Positions 1-13,000 of a DNA stretch of 64,000 bases are shown in pieces. The position numbers and the translations under genes are program-made. The notes beneath the pieces are model-generated. The model made no database searches and had not been told where the DNA came from. It saw only the letters and a program-made list of their open reading frames with translations. Source of the stretch: Pocillopora verrucosa. Its lineage: Eukaryota; Cnidaria; Anthozoa; Scleractinia; Pocilloporidae. Positions within the stretch are counted from its first letter, which is position 1. Each line of letters begins with the position of its first letter. The stretch covers positions 19,329,964-19,393,963 of the forward strand of contig NC_089320.1 in assembly GCF_036669915.1 (NCBI RefSeq), in the 5' to 3' direction.

Positions 1-794
1 TCTTTCTTAACCTCTGGGTGGAAAATTGAAAAAAAAATTCACTTTTTGGCCTTGTTTGATAGTTGAAGCACAACTACATGAAATTCTGTGCTCGCATCAA
101 AAGAAGAAACAGCAATCAGATAGGCTGAATGTCTGTCATAAAGATGGAAGTGGTCAATGTCAACAGACATTATATGCAAATTTTTTTTCTCGCAACGGAA
201 GTAAACCAGACAATATCGGGCACTTTTAATTCAAAACATACAAACATCTTGTCACCAAAGTGGTGTCTAGACTAGCACTACACCAACCCCTTTGTCACAT
301 TAGCTTCATCTCCATCACAGTCTCTCTAGCCCTGAATCATATTAAACAATCCAGTTCAGTTACCAGAAAAATACTTTAGAATTCTAAGTGCTCTTAATTT
401 CAGTTTTAATTTTGTTTGTTTGTTTGTTTGTTTTTTTTTTGCCTTTGTAAGTTTTCTGCTGTATGATTGTTAGCTGAGTACTTTAGACTAATAAAAATCA
501 TTGTACATAGACTTTTTTACTGACAGGGTTGAAGGTTATTCAGCAGTTGTGCTCTGAATTTCATATCAGATCTGTGTATAAGATCTGACATTCAGCAGCT
601 GTAGCTGGCTTCTATAAAAAGTTTCATTAATGTCTTTTGTTATAAACTCAAGGTTCAACAGCAATATGTTAGTGGTTGACTTTATCACAGCTTGCCACCA
701 AATATCACCTGCTTTACACAACTAACCATTTTCTTCAAAACTTAAACCAAAGCCTGTAAAGAATTGCCTTTTTTATTTATTTCTTTGTCATCAG
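1..794. other. Intronic sequence upstream of the first visible ZMYND11 exon
   Basis: No exon matching the N-terminal winged-helix part of ZMYND11 was recognised here. The stretch holds T-rich low-complexity DNA, including a short GTTT repeat near 413-440, and ends in a polypyrimidine tract with TCAG just before the PHD exon at 795. It is read as intron of the gene that continues downstream. Confidence 0.6.
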
Positions 795-3700
795 GATGAA
801 ATAGAGAAGCAAAAGAAAAAATTAAGTTCCAACACTCATGACTGGTATTGCTGGGAATGTCACAAAGCAGGAGAAGTGATTGCATGTGAATACTGTCCTC
901 GTGTGTTTCACAGGAAGTGTGCTCATTCTGGTACAGTTGCAAATGGCAAATGGAAATGCCCATCCTGCCAGGTAATCAGTAATTTCTTTGTTCTGTGTAC
1001 AGGCTGGAGACAGAGTGACAGGGGCTACTCTAGTGGCCTCTGGATGGAATGGTCTGGGCTCCAGCTCTGTGGGGTCATAGTGTTGTGTTCTTAGGCACAA
1101 CAATTCTCTTCCGCAGTGGGTGTCTCCACTCAGGGTAACTTGATGAAATGCAAGGGGCTTATCTGCAATAAACTGGCATCTTACTCTAGAGGATTAATAA
1201 TACTCCTGGTCACTTTCTGCAACTGATATACTCCTGCAGCTGTGAGCTACAGTGTGGTACACAGTGTTTTTCTTTCCAGGCAGTAGCTGGTAAATTGACT
1301 CCTAGAGTACTGTTATCTCATCTAACTGGGTTGAAATGGCTGATAATTATTGAAAATTGAATGGAAAAAGGATTGCTCTACGGGTTTGAAAATTTCTTTC
1401 ACCTGTCGTCCTCAAAATAAGGGAGAAGTTTTCATGCATAATTCATATTGTTTGAGTTGAATGGGATGATATCAGGTTTATTTTTAAACTTCAAGTTAGT
1501 TGATGTCTGTCTGGACAATTTTTTCACAAGTGGAAGTGATAAAGGCTGATAAAGCACCCACTTTCATTTAAACATTTAAGCTTCTGCAAGAGCTACCCTA
1601 TGAAGTTGTAAAGAAGGTAATAGAAATATTAACTTTGGTTGATCTTATTTTTATTGTTATCTTTGCTGTTCCTGTGACCACAGCCCCAGAAGCTCTCTGC
1701 CTTGATGGCAAACAAGACACCAGACCAGCTTGCTAAATTGCTGAAATTTACTCTGGAGAGAATGAAAGAAAAGGTAACTCAGTATACTTCTTGTGGTTTT
1801 TTTTAATATTGTCTATATTTATGCTAGGGAGGGGTTTTGGAAACTCTAAATGGTAATTACATCTCAAAAGGCAAAATATTCAAAGGGAAGTGTGAAGGAA
1901 AGCAAAGTGGGAAGTTCAGATTAAAAAGATCACCTTTATTTCTTACTGAAACTTGACAATCAAGGCTAAATTGTGTTGTTTACCTAAATACATCTGCAAA
2001 CTTAGAGAGGTTCTTTTGAAATCATCATATGTGACTTCATAAGCATTTTACAAAAAGGCAGCATACACACATGTTGCTCAATTGGATAAAACGATCATAT
2101 ATGTGCTATAATATTAAAACTTCACATGAAATTTGCTGTGATTTGTTCACATATGCATGGTAGCCGAAAGAAAATTTTAAGAAATACCAGATAAGTTTCC
2201 AAGAAATTATTAACCTGGAAATTATGAAAATCTAGTTTTTAGGCTCAAAAATAGGGGGCGACTTATGCATGGGATCGACTAATACTGGATTAAATACAGT
2301 AATTGTGTTGGTGAGGGTGAATAACAATGCAGGAACTTGATTGAAATCAAAGCCATTGTTACTTGTTTGTTCAGTGTTTTTACATATTTGTGGCAGAAAC
2401 CAATTTGTCCTTTTCCTTCTGAGGACTGACTGTTAAGACATTCATACTCTGCAATCAACTTGTACTTTATGGTGCAAGCTGCATTACCACTTCACAATCA
2501 AAGTTGCTGTAGGAAGTTATTAGATTGTGAACAAATTATCAAGTTATTGAAAGACATCAAGTTATCAAGTCATTTTTATTAAGTTTATATCACTGATGAT
2601 TCTGTTGAAACATTAGAAGTTGCTCTTGAGGAAATTCTTGACTCAAGCAACAGTTGTTATTGGTCATACCATGTTTTTTGGCAATCCTCTTTCAAGTTAG
2701 ATGTATATTAGATATGCAGTAGGATTGTCTCTCTATGTTATTGAGAGGTAATAAAGTAAGTGACTGTCTTTGGCAGGCCAAGGAATTGATGGAGCCAATT
2801 TCTCTAGATGAGCATCCAGATTATGAGGACTTCATATTCAAACCAATGGATCTTAAGAATTTAGAAAAGGTTTGTAATACATAGTGTTTTCTGGAAGCAC
2901 CAGTGTAGGCTGCTCTTTTCTTAAGTGGCATCTGCTTTAATCAGGTAATTGGTGGCTGGCTTCTGATAAATCTCTGATGAACTCTGGCTTTCAAACATGG
3001 ATGAAAAATACACAGTCAAACAAATGCAAGACATGTCTCTACCTGGCTTTGTGTATTCCAAAGGATGAATTAACTTCAGTTGTAAATCTCACTTCACAGG
3101 TTAAGAGATGTAAAATAGAACTCAGTATTCTTGCATATATGCCAGATGGTTTCAAAAGATGTATGAGTTTATGCTTAGATCTTATCTTTTTATATATTTT
3201 GTGTAACAGGTGTGATGCAATGTTGCATTTTATTCCGCAGCTGGTTGAAAAGAAATCATTTAAGTCTCCTAAAGAATTCAGGGAAGAATCTCAATGGATA
3301 TTTCACAATGCGATCATTTATTTTGGAGGTAATAAAGAAATATACTGTTAACATAAATCAGAGTTCTCAAAACAAATAGGTACCTATCTTAAAGCATACA
3401 GGTGTGCTTCTTGGCTGAAGTGTTGTTGGTATGTAGCGAACAGTTGTGATATTTGGCAGGAAAGTTCTGATAAAAGGTAAAAATTCTCTCTATGAGAGGA
3501 ATTTTTTTTTTTAGGTGCACAAGCTTTACAAGAGCTGTAACTCTTTCAGTACTTAATCAGTAGGCCACTTCTTATTGGAAACTTCATTTGCACAAGCTTT
3601 ACAAGAGCTGTAACTCTTTCAGTACTTAATCAGTAGGCCACTTCTTATTGTAAACTTCATTTGGAATTTGAATGAAAAGTTATAATTTTTGTTTTGTAGA

Positions 3701-6225
3701 TGATGATGATATCACAGATCTTGCAGAAGCCATCATGGAAGACTGCGATGGAGAGGTGGGTACCTAATGTAAGCAATTTAGTGTAGCCTTTGTCAAGGAA
3801 GCTTGGTTGTCACATGCTAAATTTATTTTGGGTTTTTTAAATTTTTTTTAATTTTTAGCTTGAAGAGATGGTTAGATGCCCAGACTGTTACTTGATGTCA
3901 AATTTACGAACTAAAAATTGGTTCTGCAAACCTTGTGTAAGTATTATTTGAAAATATGTAATATCCAAGGTTTGATGATAATTTTTAGGGCTTCTCCATT
4001 TAATATTAAAGCTGATGATTAGATTCTCATTAATTTTGAGTTAAATAGTAAAATTAAAAAGGGATGCACCTTTCCTCTAGAGCAAGTATGTAAAAACAAA
4101 GATTAAGTAACCTAGCCAAAATTATGTCAAAACTCATACTAAAACTTCAGAAATGCAGCAACAGACTTATGTTCCACATGAGTGACTGTTCAAAATATCT
4201 TTATGTCACATTTTAGTTGTTAGAACAGACTCCCCCTACCTCCTCTTCAATCAGTTTAATGAACAACTAAAAACAACTCTTCATGTAACTCTGATGATGA
4301 CTGCTGCTCAGGTTGTCAAAATGTCAGTCACTTCTACAGACAACAGTCCATCTCAGGACTCCTTCACCCAGATAGTCACACTACATACTCATTTCTGATG
4401 TTGTAAATAGTTTTTGGATCAGTAACTCAGAGTGGGATTTCCTTTTTTTTTTTTTTTTTCTTTTCGATTACAGTATTTCCCCCATGAGCTTGTGTGGGCA
4501 AAGATGACAGGGGAACCACCATGGCCTGCTAAGGTAAGGTGATCTCATTGTTTTTGTGCATCAGAAGAAAAATTTCAATCCTATTTAGCTCTGCAGCATA
4601 AATCAGGCCTATCAAATGTTGCAGAGACAATGTTGTGATACTTTGATTATCGTCAAAAAGTGATAGGTAACTGTATAGAGACATGCTATGTTGTTGTGGT
4701 AACATGTTGGCAACAGTTATGTGATTTTTCTTTCAGTTGTTGAGTTGGAATAATGATGAGACGAAAGCTCTGGTGCGATTCTTTGGGGCTGCACATCAAA
4801 GGTATTAGTGTATAATAGTTGAAATTATGTTTTTCATTCTGTTGGTTTTTTAACCTTCAGTAGTTCAGTCAAGCTTTGTTCGATTGAGATAATTGGAAAA
4901 AGAATTTTGAAAAACAATGAATAATTTTTTTTTACACAACTGAAGTTCTTTTTTCCGTGTCAACCGATAGGGCCTGGGTTGGCCGGAAACACGTGATGCC
5001 AATCACAAGTAAGCCGGAAGTCAAAAAACGATCTCAAAGATGGGTCCAGGCTAATGAAGAGATGAAAGAATATCAGAGGCAGCTGGCTCTGCTGTACCCG
5101 GACGCTAATAAAAAGGTATACGATGCTTTACAACGGTGTGATTTCCTCAGCTGTCCACAAAGAGAGCGCTGAAAGAGTTGGAGTTCCTTAGGTCGGTCGA
5201 CATGATCCATTTTTCAGTCAAGGACCAAAAGCAATATAGGATTTCGTTCGTTTGTGCCTCGTAGTCGAGACATTTCACTCCCTTCTGAGCCAATCAGAGG
5301 CAAACCAAAACTAGCTTGTTCAACCGTGTCTAAGGTAGTTTACGGGTTATTATTTAAGTTCTTACATGTCTCTCTGTTGTGATTTCTTTTGTTACGGCAT
5401 TATTAGACAGTTTTAAAGCGCCCTGAACTGATGGGAATCACTCTGTTTTAGGAAACTACCCCTCTGCCAAAAACCGAGACCAAGGAATGTCAGACGGATG
5501 TAGTCTTGAATGAGGAAGACAAAGAAAAGATAAAACAGTTGGAAGAAAAGGTTCGGCAGCAAGAAGAGGAACTGAAGTCACTCCAGGCGGACTTGAAGTG
5601 CGAGCGGGAGCGCGCTAAGCAGCTGGTCGAAGGAGCGAAAAAAAAGAAGGAAGAACAAGACCAACGAGTGTTACGTGACAAGTCTGTGAGTGAACAGAAG
5701 GAAACATCCGAGAACTGTGGCAGTAGCGGCCCAACTATTGACCTTTCCATGACTAGGGATCAGTCAAGTGTTATAAAAATGTTACAGGAGGCGCTCGAAA
5801 GAGAGAGACAAGATAAGAAAGAACTTATAGACAAAGTCACGCGTGATACTCAAAAGAACAGGGAGCGTGACATACAACAGGCTGTGAAGAGAGCCGTGAA
5901 TAAGGAGAGACTGGAACGAGAGCGTATCACAGAGGAGGCAGTGAAGAAAGCTGTAGAGAAATGCAAACAGGAAAGAGACAGGCATACTCAAAAAACGCTG
6001 CAGATTGCTAAAGACGAGGCTGAAAAATCAGTGCAGGATGCAGTCAGCTTGGCTAAGAAGAAACAATGGTGTGCGAATTGCCATGCCGAGGCTTTTTATC
6101 CGTGTTGTTGGAACACAAGCTATTGTACTTTGGAATGTCAAAAGGCTCACTGGTGCTCACATAGGTTCCATTGTTTGAGGGTTACTTGTAGCTGCAATCG
6201 AGATAGCCCGATGACGCAATCGTGA
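795..6225 (+). CDS. ZMYND11: ZMYND11-like chromatin reader, 5'-partial (PHD-bromo-PWWP-coiled coil-MYND)
   Basis: In mammals ZMYND11 (BS69) is a nuclear corepressor that reads H3.3K36me3 and tunes transcription elongation. Ten exons are placed at 795-971, 1684-1773, 2777-2869, 3241-3328, 3700-3755, 3859-3936, 4474-4533, 4737-4801, 4971-5115 and 5452-6225. All have GT-AG borders and joining phases, giving 541 codons plus stop. Exon 1 encodes a PHD finger (WYCWEC, ACEYC, FHRKC, WKCPSC). Exons 2-5 give the bromodomain region, and exon 6 a CPDC/CKPC zinc module. Exons 7-9 encode a PWWP domain ([19 protein letters not shown]). Exon 10 encodes a long charged coiled coil and a C-terminal MYND finger ([18 protein letters not shown]). 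The 5' end lies outside the window. The PWWP segment reads GEPPW where human has GFGFW, so one aromatic-cage position may be changed. Assignment is secure from domain order and the MYND match. Confidence 0.95.
2236..2302. repeat. Possible MITE fragment in ZMYND11 intron 2
   Basis: The stretch contains GGGGGCGACTTATGCATGGG and GATCGACTAATACTGG. This resembles the termini of a dispersed element recalled from other invertebrate genomes. Only one copy is seen in this window, so the call rests on memory. Confidence 0.25.
3516..3661. repeat. 73-bp tandem duplication, two near-identical copies
   Basis: Copies at 3516-3588 and 3589-3661 differ at a single base seen (TTGGAAAC versus TTGTAAAC). They lie in the intron just ahead of the ZMYND11 exon at 3700 and do not touch coding sequence. 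The high identity points to a recent duplication. Confidence 0.9.
4240..4400 (+). repeat. Dispersed-repeat fragment in ZMYND11 intron 6
   Basis: The stretch around CTGATGATGACTGCTGCTC and AACAGTCCATCTCAGGACTC resembles a repeat that I recall as common in anthozoan genomes. That link is memory-based. No second copy was found in this window. Confidence 0.35.
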
Positions 6226-8407
6226 CGTCATGATTAGCCCACGTTGACCGCTGGTCTCAATAATGTAAGGTGACATGTACATGTAATCATGGTAACAGGT
6301 GGGGTTGTCTGATGTAGCAAGGTTTGTTTGTTAAGCGGCGTAGTCATAAATTGTATCCCGTTCGCATCCAGGCTCGAATTCTTCCGATCTTTTAAGTCTG
6401 CTTATCGTTTCTTCAAGAAAAGAAACTTCTGGGAAGTAGCGAGGGCTTAATCCCGAACTGCGGCCGTTGTCGAACCCAGTTCACTTTGAGTTCTTCCGTG
6501 CGAACGGGATATGTAACTAACAGTGCAACCCTACAATTACCCACAATGTTCTTTTCTGAAACACTCCCTAAATTAGCAGACTGCATCACTTGAAAGTGCT
6601 GTCAATATTTCACCATCAGTCAGAGTTCATAGAAGCTGAAACTTTTACGTAAACCAACGATAAATGCGTTGTTCTGGAAATTTGTGCATTGGAAGCTTAT
6701 TGCCTTGTTTGACAATTTCGTGAATTGAAGCAAGCTGAGGTAATAATTACAAAGTACCAGCCAAAGTAATCAAGTCATGGTGAAACCTTTTCATGGAAAG
6801 ATAACGAACGGTTTGACATATTGTTCGTTTGTAATTTGTACATTCCTTGTAAGTGGTGTCGCTTATTTCGCGTTTTGCTTTCGTTTTGTTTTCGTTTTGT
6901 TTTGTGTGTGCGTTTTTATATGCCTTTTGTATGTCTTCCTCATGCTATATATTTTGTTTTTTTTCCTTTTTTTTTTTCAGCTGTTTGTTCTTTTTTTGTA
7001 TTTATACCTTTTTTACAATTTCCTTTTTTAGATCTTTTTGTTTGTGTGTTTGTTTGTTTGTTTTTGTCTCTCAATGCTCTAACCTTATTCCTCGTTATAA
7101 TATTTCGGTTGGTTTCTTCTTTTATAGATGTGGCTTTTGTAAAAAGTTTCAAGTTTCCTTTTTTTACTGGTTTAGTTTTTCGTATTCTTGTACCTACCTT
7201 TTTCAAAAGGCTTTTCCAACGTGTTTCCTATCTCAGTGCTAGCAAGGCGCAGCGAAATGCTATCGACAAATTAGTGTGCCCGCAACAAAATAAAATTTTA
7301 CGTGGCATATTTATCGACTAAAAATGAATTCACCTAGAACATACATTACGACTGAACACACATTATACAGAATCCTTTTAGTAATGTCTGCATGAAAAAG
7401 GAGACTGGACCGTATGTTTTCTTTAACCGTAGTTCTGCATTAGGAAAACGTTTTCAGTTTGAGAAAATTCCGAATTCTAAATTTCTATTTTTATGATTGC
7501 ATCCAAAGAAGATGCTTGTAAATAGAGCAAAAACGAGCTAGTGTAATTGTGTACTGTAACACTATGCCTCGGTGGAGGTTAAATGCCTTCCAAGGCGGTA
7601 GATTCTGATAGTTTTGATATGAGGTTAAATTCAAATGCAATATTTTTAAGATCATCAGTCTAGAAGATTAACTTCTTAAACAGCATTTGTTTTTTTATTC
7701 AACTAATTGTGCAGTATACACATTGACGCTTTCAATCTAGACGTCATAATAAAACTCTCCATACAGATTTTGCTGGTTTGGAGATTGTAACCTTGAGGTT
7801 AATATGTTATCAGATTCTCCTAAATTTTGTTTTTCTTACAAGGAGAAATTAGAAATTGATCGCTTCCGGGAAGGAACGAGTTCACTGAATTGTTATGAAA
7901 TTAGAAACGAAAAATGTTGAGTAGAAATAGAATAAGATTCCCAAAAGAGTTTATTATATGATTTGGAAGCGTGTCATAGTTCCAGTTTTAATCCTATCGA
8001 CGCATAAAACAATAGCAATACCCAGATCCCTCTCGCGTCTGCGCCTTTAAAAGCGTGAGAGATCCAGCGACAAGATCAAGTTGGGGAGTGTTAAAGGAAA
8101 AAAAGCCTGGAGGAAATTATATTTAGCGCTCAAACTGACCCTAAAGATTTTTTTCCCGCTTTTCTATTGTATTGCTGTTGGTATTTTTGCTGCAGTTTAA
8201 GTTTCTTTTCATCTGGCGTCATTGGAATAACTCGAATTAGAGGAAATTTAGTTATCATCCAGAACGTCAATGTGAGTGACAAATTTATTCTCTAAAATGA
8301 AGACAAATTTACCACTGTACATTGTTTGCTTGGTGGTCCTTCGTTGCAGTTATATAAAATTTAAATGAGTTTGTACTGCACTCTTCAGAAGAAAGGAAGA
8401 TAATTGT

Positions 8408-8562
8408 TCGTGCGTACAGATAAGTCGTCGGAGCTGGCAGCCTGTCATGTACGAAGAGTATAACCTAGTACTCGGACTGTTGACGAGTGGGGTTCGTGAA
8501 TTGCCGGAATCATAAGAATTTAGGCTGGGCTCCGTAAGTGGCAGTTTTTGTACGCACGAAAA
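8408..8562. repeat. Block bounded by a 12-bp perfect inverted repeat
   Basis: TTCGTGCGTACA near 8408 is the exact reverse complement of TGTACGCACGAA near 8551. Inside the ends, CGGAGC is mirrored by GGCTCCG. This could be a small fold-back element or a structured RNA. No known RNA family was recognised. Confidence 0.4.
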
Positions 8563-8867
8563 ATGTTTAAAACGTAAGGCACTGTTTAAGGAGGAATTAT
8601 TGGTTTTTAGGGGTAAATTTTATGTTAACTTAAGTTTTGTGAGTTGTTTCAAACGCTTGACCCTGTGAAGAAGGTTAAATGGCTAGAAGTTTTTAAATCT
8701 TGGTATTTATGAGTAGTATTTATTAGAGGTAGTGCACTGTCCATGACAACTCCCTGCTTTTAGGGTTTGGTTTGGTGTATCATTTATTTCCCTCTGTTAT
8801 TCAATATGCCAATTATCATAGCAAACGTATTTGCTTAAACCAATCAGAAAGTGGTGTTCGCTTTGAC

Positions 8868-8961
8868 AAAGAGCTAACGCTCGAGCCTCTTACTAAATTG
8901 CCCTGTTATACTCTTGCACCTACGCAGCACCTCAGTTTCTTTGGAAACTTACTCTCTTTAT
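8868..8961 (+). repeat. Fragment of the 15.6-kb fold-back family
   Basis: It shares GAGCTAACGCTCGA and the tail CGCAGCACC...GTTTCTTTGGAAACTTA with the element and its flank at 15738-15881. It is a partial copy, with no left arm seen here. Confidence 0.6.
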
Positions 8962-9756
8962 CTCGACTCTGGCTCATCATGCTTTGGAAACTTAACGTGA
9001 GGTGAAGATGACCTTCCACGCGCTTTTTGTTGGTATCATAACCACATTGCAGCGCTTTCGCATCGGTCAACCCGTTTTCTGATTGGTTTGTTGCATAATC
9101 TACTTTGTTGTAATTGGCTTACCTTGTGTAGATGACACCTCTTACGTCATTGGGAACACTAGGGTGAAGTTTAGTGAATGGCTGTTAGGCAGTGATTAAA
9201 GATCGCAAACAGTTGATGTGATATGGGTATGTTGTTATTTTAAAAAAAAATTACTCCATTATCAATTTGAGATTTATGCCTCGCCGATATAAGTATTACG
9301 GATGAATTAAAGTATTTTTTGATTCCTAGAATAGATCAAAAGGAAAAAAAGGAAAGGAAATTGGTTTTCCCCCCCCCCCCCCTCCCCAACTCCTTGCCTA
9401 TCATCTCGGTGTCAGTCAATAAATCAATTAAGTAAATGGTATCTTTTCGTTGAAGTTGGTGAGCCCAATGGAAAAACAAAATCATGAAAAAAAGGAAAGG
9501 AGAAAAACAAAGAAATAAAATCGTGACCCAACGATTTCTAGCTGTGCAGACAAGACCATGAGAATGTCTATGTTTTATCCCTGAGGGCACGTCTAAGTCT
9601 ACCGACACTACCTCTGAAATAAGGCGAAGACAGATTCCTCATCAAATCATTGGCAAATATTCAAAGGTTATTTTACAAAAATAGAGTTGATATTTTCCCG
9701 AATTATTTCTCCGCCCTTTCGCAAAGATGTTGGACTCTTAGCCGCGGATTTCGAAA

Positions 9757-9868
9757 GGTGGATAACGCTATCCACTGGACAAATCACTATCCGTTGGATA
9801 ATGTCGTACGTTTTGTTTTTTGACGTATATCCGCTGGATAGCGATTTATCAATATTGGACTGGACAGA
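9757..9868. repeat. Palindromic MITE-like fragment
   Basis: The left arm around CAAATCACTATCCGTTGGATA is the imperfect reverse complement of TATCCGCTGGATAGCGATTT on the right. A short AT-rich loop separates them. The inverted structure and repeated GGATA/TATCC motifs mark a small non-autonomous DNA element. Confidence 0.65.
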
Positions 9869-10071
9869 GTTATTTTAGAACACAAGCCGCACCCAGGCCG
9901 CGCCCGGATCGGTTAAAACAAGAAGGCGACTTAGGCGATCGAGTAAGGAATTCGCTCGCTGCGAGAATGCCTTGGTTTTCCACAGTTGCAGAGTGGCAGA
10001 CGTTTCGTCCCGACTCATCGTTAGAAAAAAAGTGAACCAAGATCGTCAATAATTTGATTGATCTGAACAAA

Positions 10072-13000
10072 ATGTTATCTAACTGCGCTTTGCGGCCGCT
10101 TCGCCGATGTCTCCCTGATACAAATCATCCGACATGTTTTAATTATCTGCCTACTTGTTTACTTGCGTTTTCTCGTTCACTTTGCATCGCCCATTCAATG
10201 GAAGCATGGACTATTGACGGATATGGTTCCAACGATGTTTTAGAACTGAGCAATGTACCGTTGCCCAAGCTTCAAAAATCAACAGATGTTTTAATTCGTG
10301 TACGCGCAGCATCTGTGAATCCAATAGACTACAGAATGAGGAGTGGTTATGGTCAGACTTTATTGAATTTGTGGCGTAAGGCCGAAAAGGTGGACGAATT
10401 TCCACTGATTTTAGGAAGAGATTTTTCCGGAGAAGTGTTGAAAACAGGAAGGCTAGCCAGAAGATTTGAAAAAGGGGATGAGGTAGAATTTTGTACACAA
10501 TTAACTTATCTCGTAACCTACGAAGCGGCAAGGTTGCTTAAATATGTTGACTATGAAATAAGCAGTGCACGACGTTTTAATGGTGAGACTGTCAAACGTC
10601 TCATGTTTATTAAGACGCCATTTATTTTGGCTGTGATGCTATCTTAAGAAGTTTGAAATCAGAATCGAGCTGAGTTGTTTATTGAAATACACTTACTACA
10701 AAGTTTAAATTAAGATATGAGATGATTGCTAGAGGCACCTCAAGTATTACCAACGAGAAGAAGAGGATGTTAAAGTTTCAAGTTGATTGGTATATATCAA
10801 AACATTTTATCTTTTATCTTAGAAGGATGCAGATTTTGTTCAGAAGTTAAAACTATTTATTTGTTCTTCTCCACGTTCTCTAAGGTTTGGGGAACTCCAA
10901 GTGTAATTTCTGGAGGGACACATGCCGAGGTTGTAGTTGCCAGCCAAGATGAGGTAATTTGATTTAGTTTAGTATCGAAAACACTGATAAAGTGTAGATC
11001 AATTTGTTGCTGTTGGTGCTAAAGACATTTTTTTTCTGTCTTGGAATACTGAACAGTAGATCTCGATAAAACCCTCAATATGGACCCACCAAGAAGCAGC
11101 ATCTCTTCCATATGTAGCGTGCACAGTGTGGACAGCTCTGATTAGTAGAGCAGGCCTTAAACCAAATGAGTGCCACAAGAAACGGCAAGTAAATCATCAT
11201 AAGCAGAGATATGATCTTTGCAGGTGGACTGCAATTTAAGCAATTGCTGAAAAGAAGCTTTAAAAAAATTGTTTGGCAAATTTGGTTCACTTTAAGCCCT
11301 GTGCATTGTAGCTCAGGCAGTAATAACATCAAGCTAGTATTTGGGCAGGGGTTTTGAATCCAGTCTTCTCTGAAATTGCTTAAGTTGCCTCCCACAGGCA
11401 AGAGTCATCTCTTTACTTGATTTTCATGTGCTCTTCAAATGAAATTTGTTTCATAAAAAAATTGTAAAGCATCTTAGATGGGCTAGTCAAGTTAGATAGT
11501 AACCTCATGTTTTTACATTGCCCAAGACAGCAAACTATACGACGTAGTTGTGTCAGAGGTATCGCCCTGAAAAGTAATACTCTATGACTGAGTGACCTTT
11601 AAAAGTTTTCAAAATGTTTTAGGGGTACATTGCTGTGTGCTTTTTGTTAATAAATAATCCCATAAAATATTTTTATGTAATGTCAATACACTTCTCTTAG
11701 GGAAAGTGGAATGGTGTGTTTAGACATGGAGGATTACACAGAAATTTGGTTTAAGTTTCTTGTATTTTTTCTTAGATAGGGGAAAATAATGTCATTTTTT
11801 TCCTTTTTTCCACAGTGTTCTTGTCCTTGGTGGGTCAGGTGGAATAGGAAGCTTTGCCATTCAGGTAGTACTGGGTTGTACTGAATCTTGTCAAATGTTA
11901 TGTTAACAATGCTCAGAGGACAGTTGCAGAACATGTACACACTCAAGAGGGCTTTACTTTCTTCCTTTCTCATAGCTGTTAAAGGCCTGGGGAGCATATG
12001 TTGTTAGTACTTGTTCCAGTGATGCTGTTGAACTCGTGGCTGGTCTTGGAGCAGATCATGTAGTTGATTATACTGCATCTAACTTGGAAGATGAACTGAA
12101 AACAGCTGGGAGGTAAGAGCTTGATGTGTGCATTGTGTTGCTCAAGATATTTTTCTTTTTTTTTTTTTTTCCTCTAATTTATGAAAAGAGTGATATGGAC
12201 ATGAATTTTTATTGGGTTTGAAATAGTAGAATGTAAAAGAATGTAGTACAATGCAGAATTGATAGAATGAGATTCCATAAGATGGTGGACTAGTGAAATT
12301 TGGGACATTGAATTTAGCTACCTCGCCTTTGGGGTAAACATAGATGACATAATTGCTACATGTTCATGGGTACTTATTGTTTACAAAGACCAGGAGTTTG
12401 AGGATCAAAACATGTCTATTGAACTCACTGAAACAAACATTAATTGAAAGTGTTCATTTAGCCAGTGATAGACATTAACTAAAGTTACAAAACATTCCAT
12501 AACAGAGTGAAGTGATCTCAAATTTCTGCTTGTTTGTTTTAATAAGATGCATCGTCATTCTCTTGATATTTATGTCAGTTTCCATTTTAGAATCAGAGTA
12601 TAAGCCTAAAGATAAACAAATTTTTACTCCTATATGATTATCAGTTGTGTTCATGTAGTCTATTCACTTACAATACTCCTTTCAGCAACATCTCTTATGT
12701 AGTGGTCTCTCTTAAGACTTAGGTACTTGTGACTTAAAGCTATTTGCAGAATTTTCTTGAACATAGTGTTCCATTCTAAGTGCAGTTCATAATATTCCAT
12801 GGTTATTCGTCTTTTTCATGTGAATTTCCTCATTTTGTTGTCAGCTTTGATGTAGTTCTTGATCCTTTTGGAGGAGATCTGAGCAGGCAGTATGCCAGAC
12901 TGTTATCAAAATGGAAAGGGTCAATTTTTGTGACATTGGCCCCACCTGTTCTGAGCAATACTGATAAGCTAGGTGCTGGTCTAGGACTCCTGTCAGCTGG

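Larger units (their letters stand above)
6226..10071. other. ZMYND11 3' UTR and intergenic region to RTN4IP1
   Basis: No conserved gene was recognised in this stretch. It holds an AATAAA at 7289-7294 that may end ZMYND11. There is a very T-rich tract at 6880-7210 whose open frames are compositional. There is also a structured-looking block at 8408-8562, repeat fragments near 8871-8961 and 9757-9868, and a C-run at 9370-9386. The last ~100 bases should contain the RTN4IP1 promoter and 5' UTR. Confidence 0.6.

Noticed and set aside
4285..4335. Hammerhead motif around CTGATGATGAC in ZMYND11 intron 6
   Set aside because: The GAAA box is absent (CAAAATG) and stem II does not pair at its base.
6777..7321. 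Overlapping ORFs of 84-166 codons
   Set aside because: The tract is extremely T-rich, is open in several frames on both strands, and shows no family pattern. It is compositional.
11189..11194. GTAAAT as the RTN4IP1 exon 3 donor
   Set aside because: It would leave the wrong phase and frameshift the Rossmann motif in exon 4. The GC donor four bases earlier fits.
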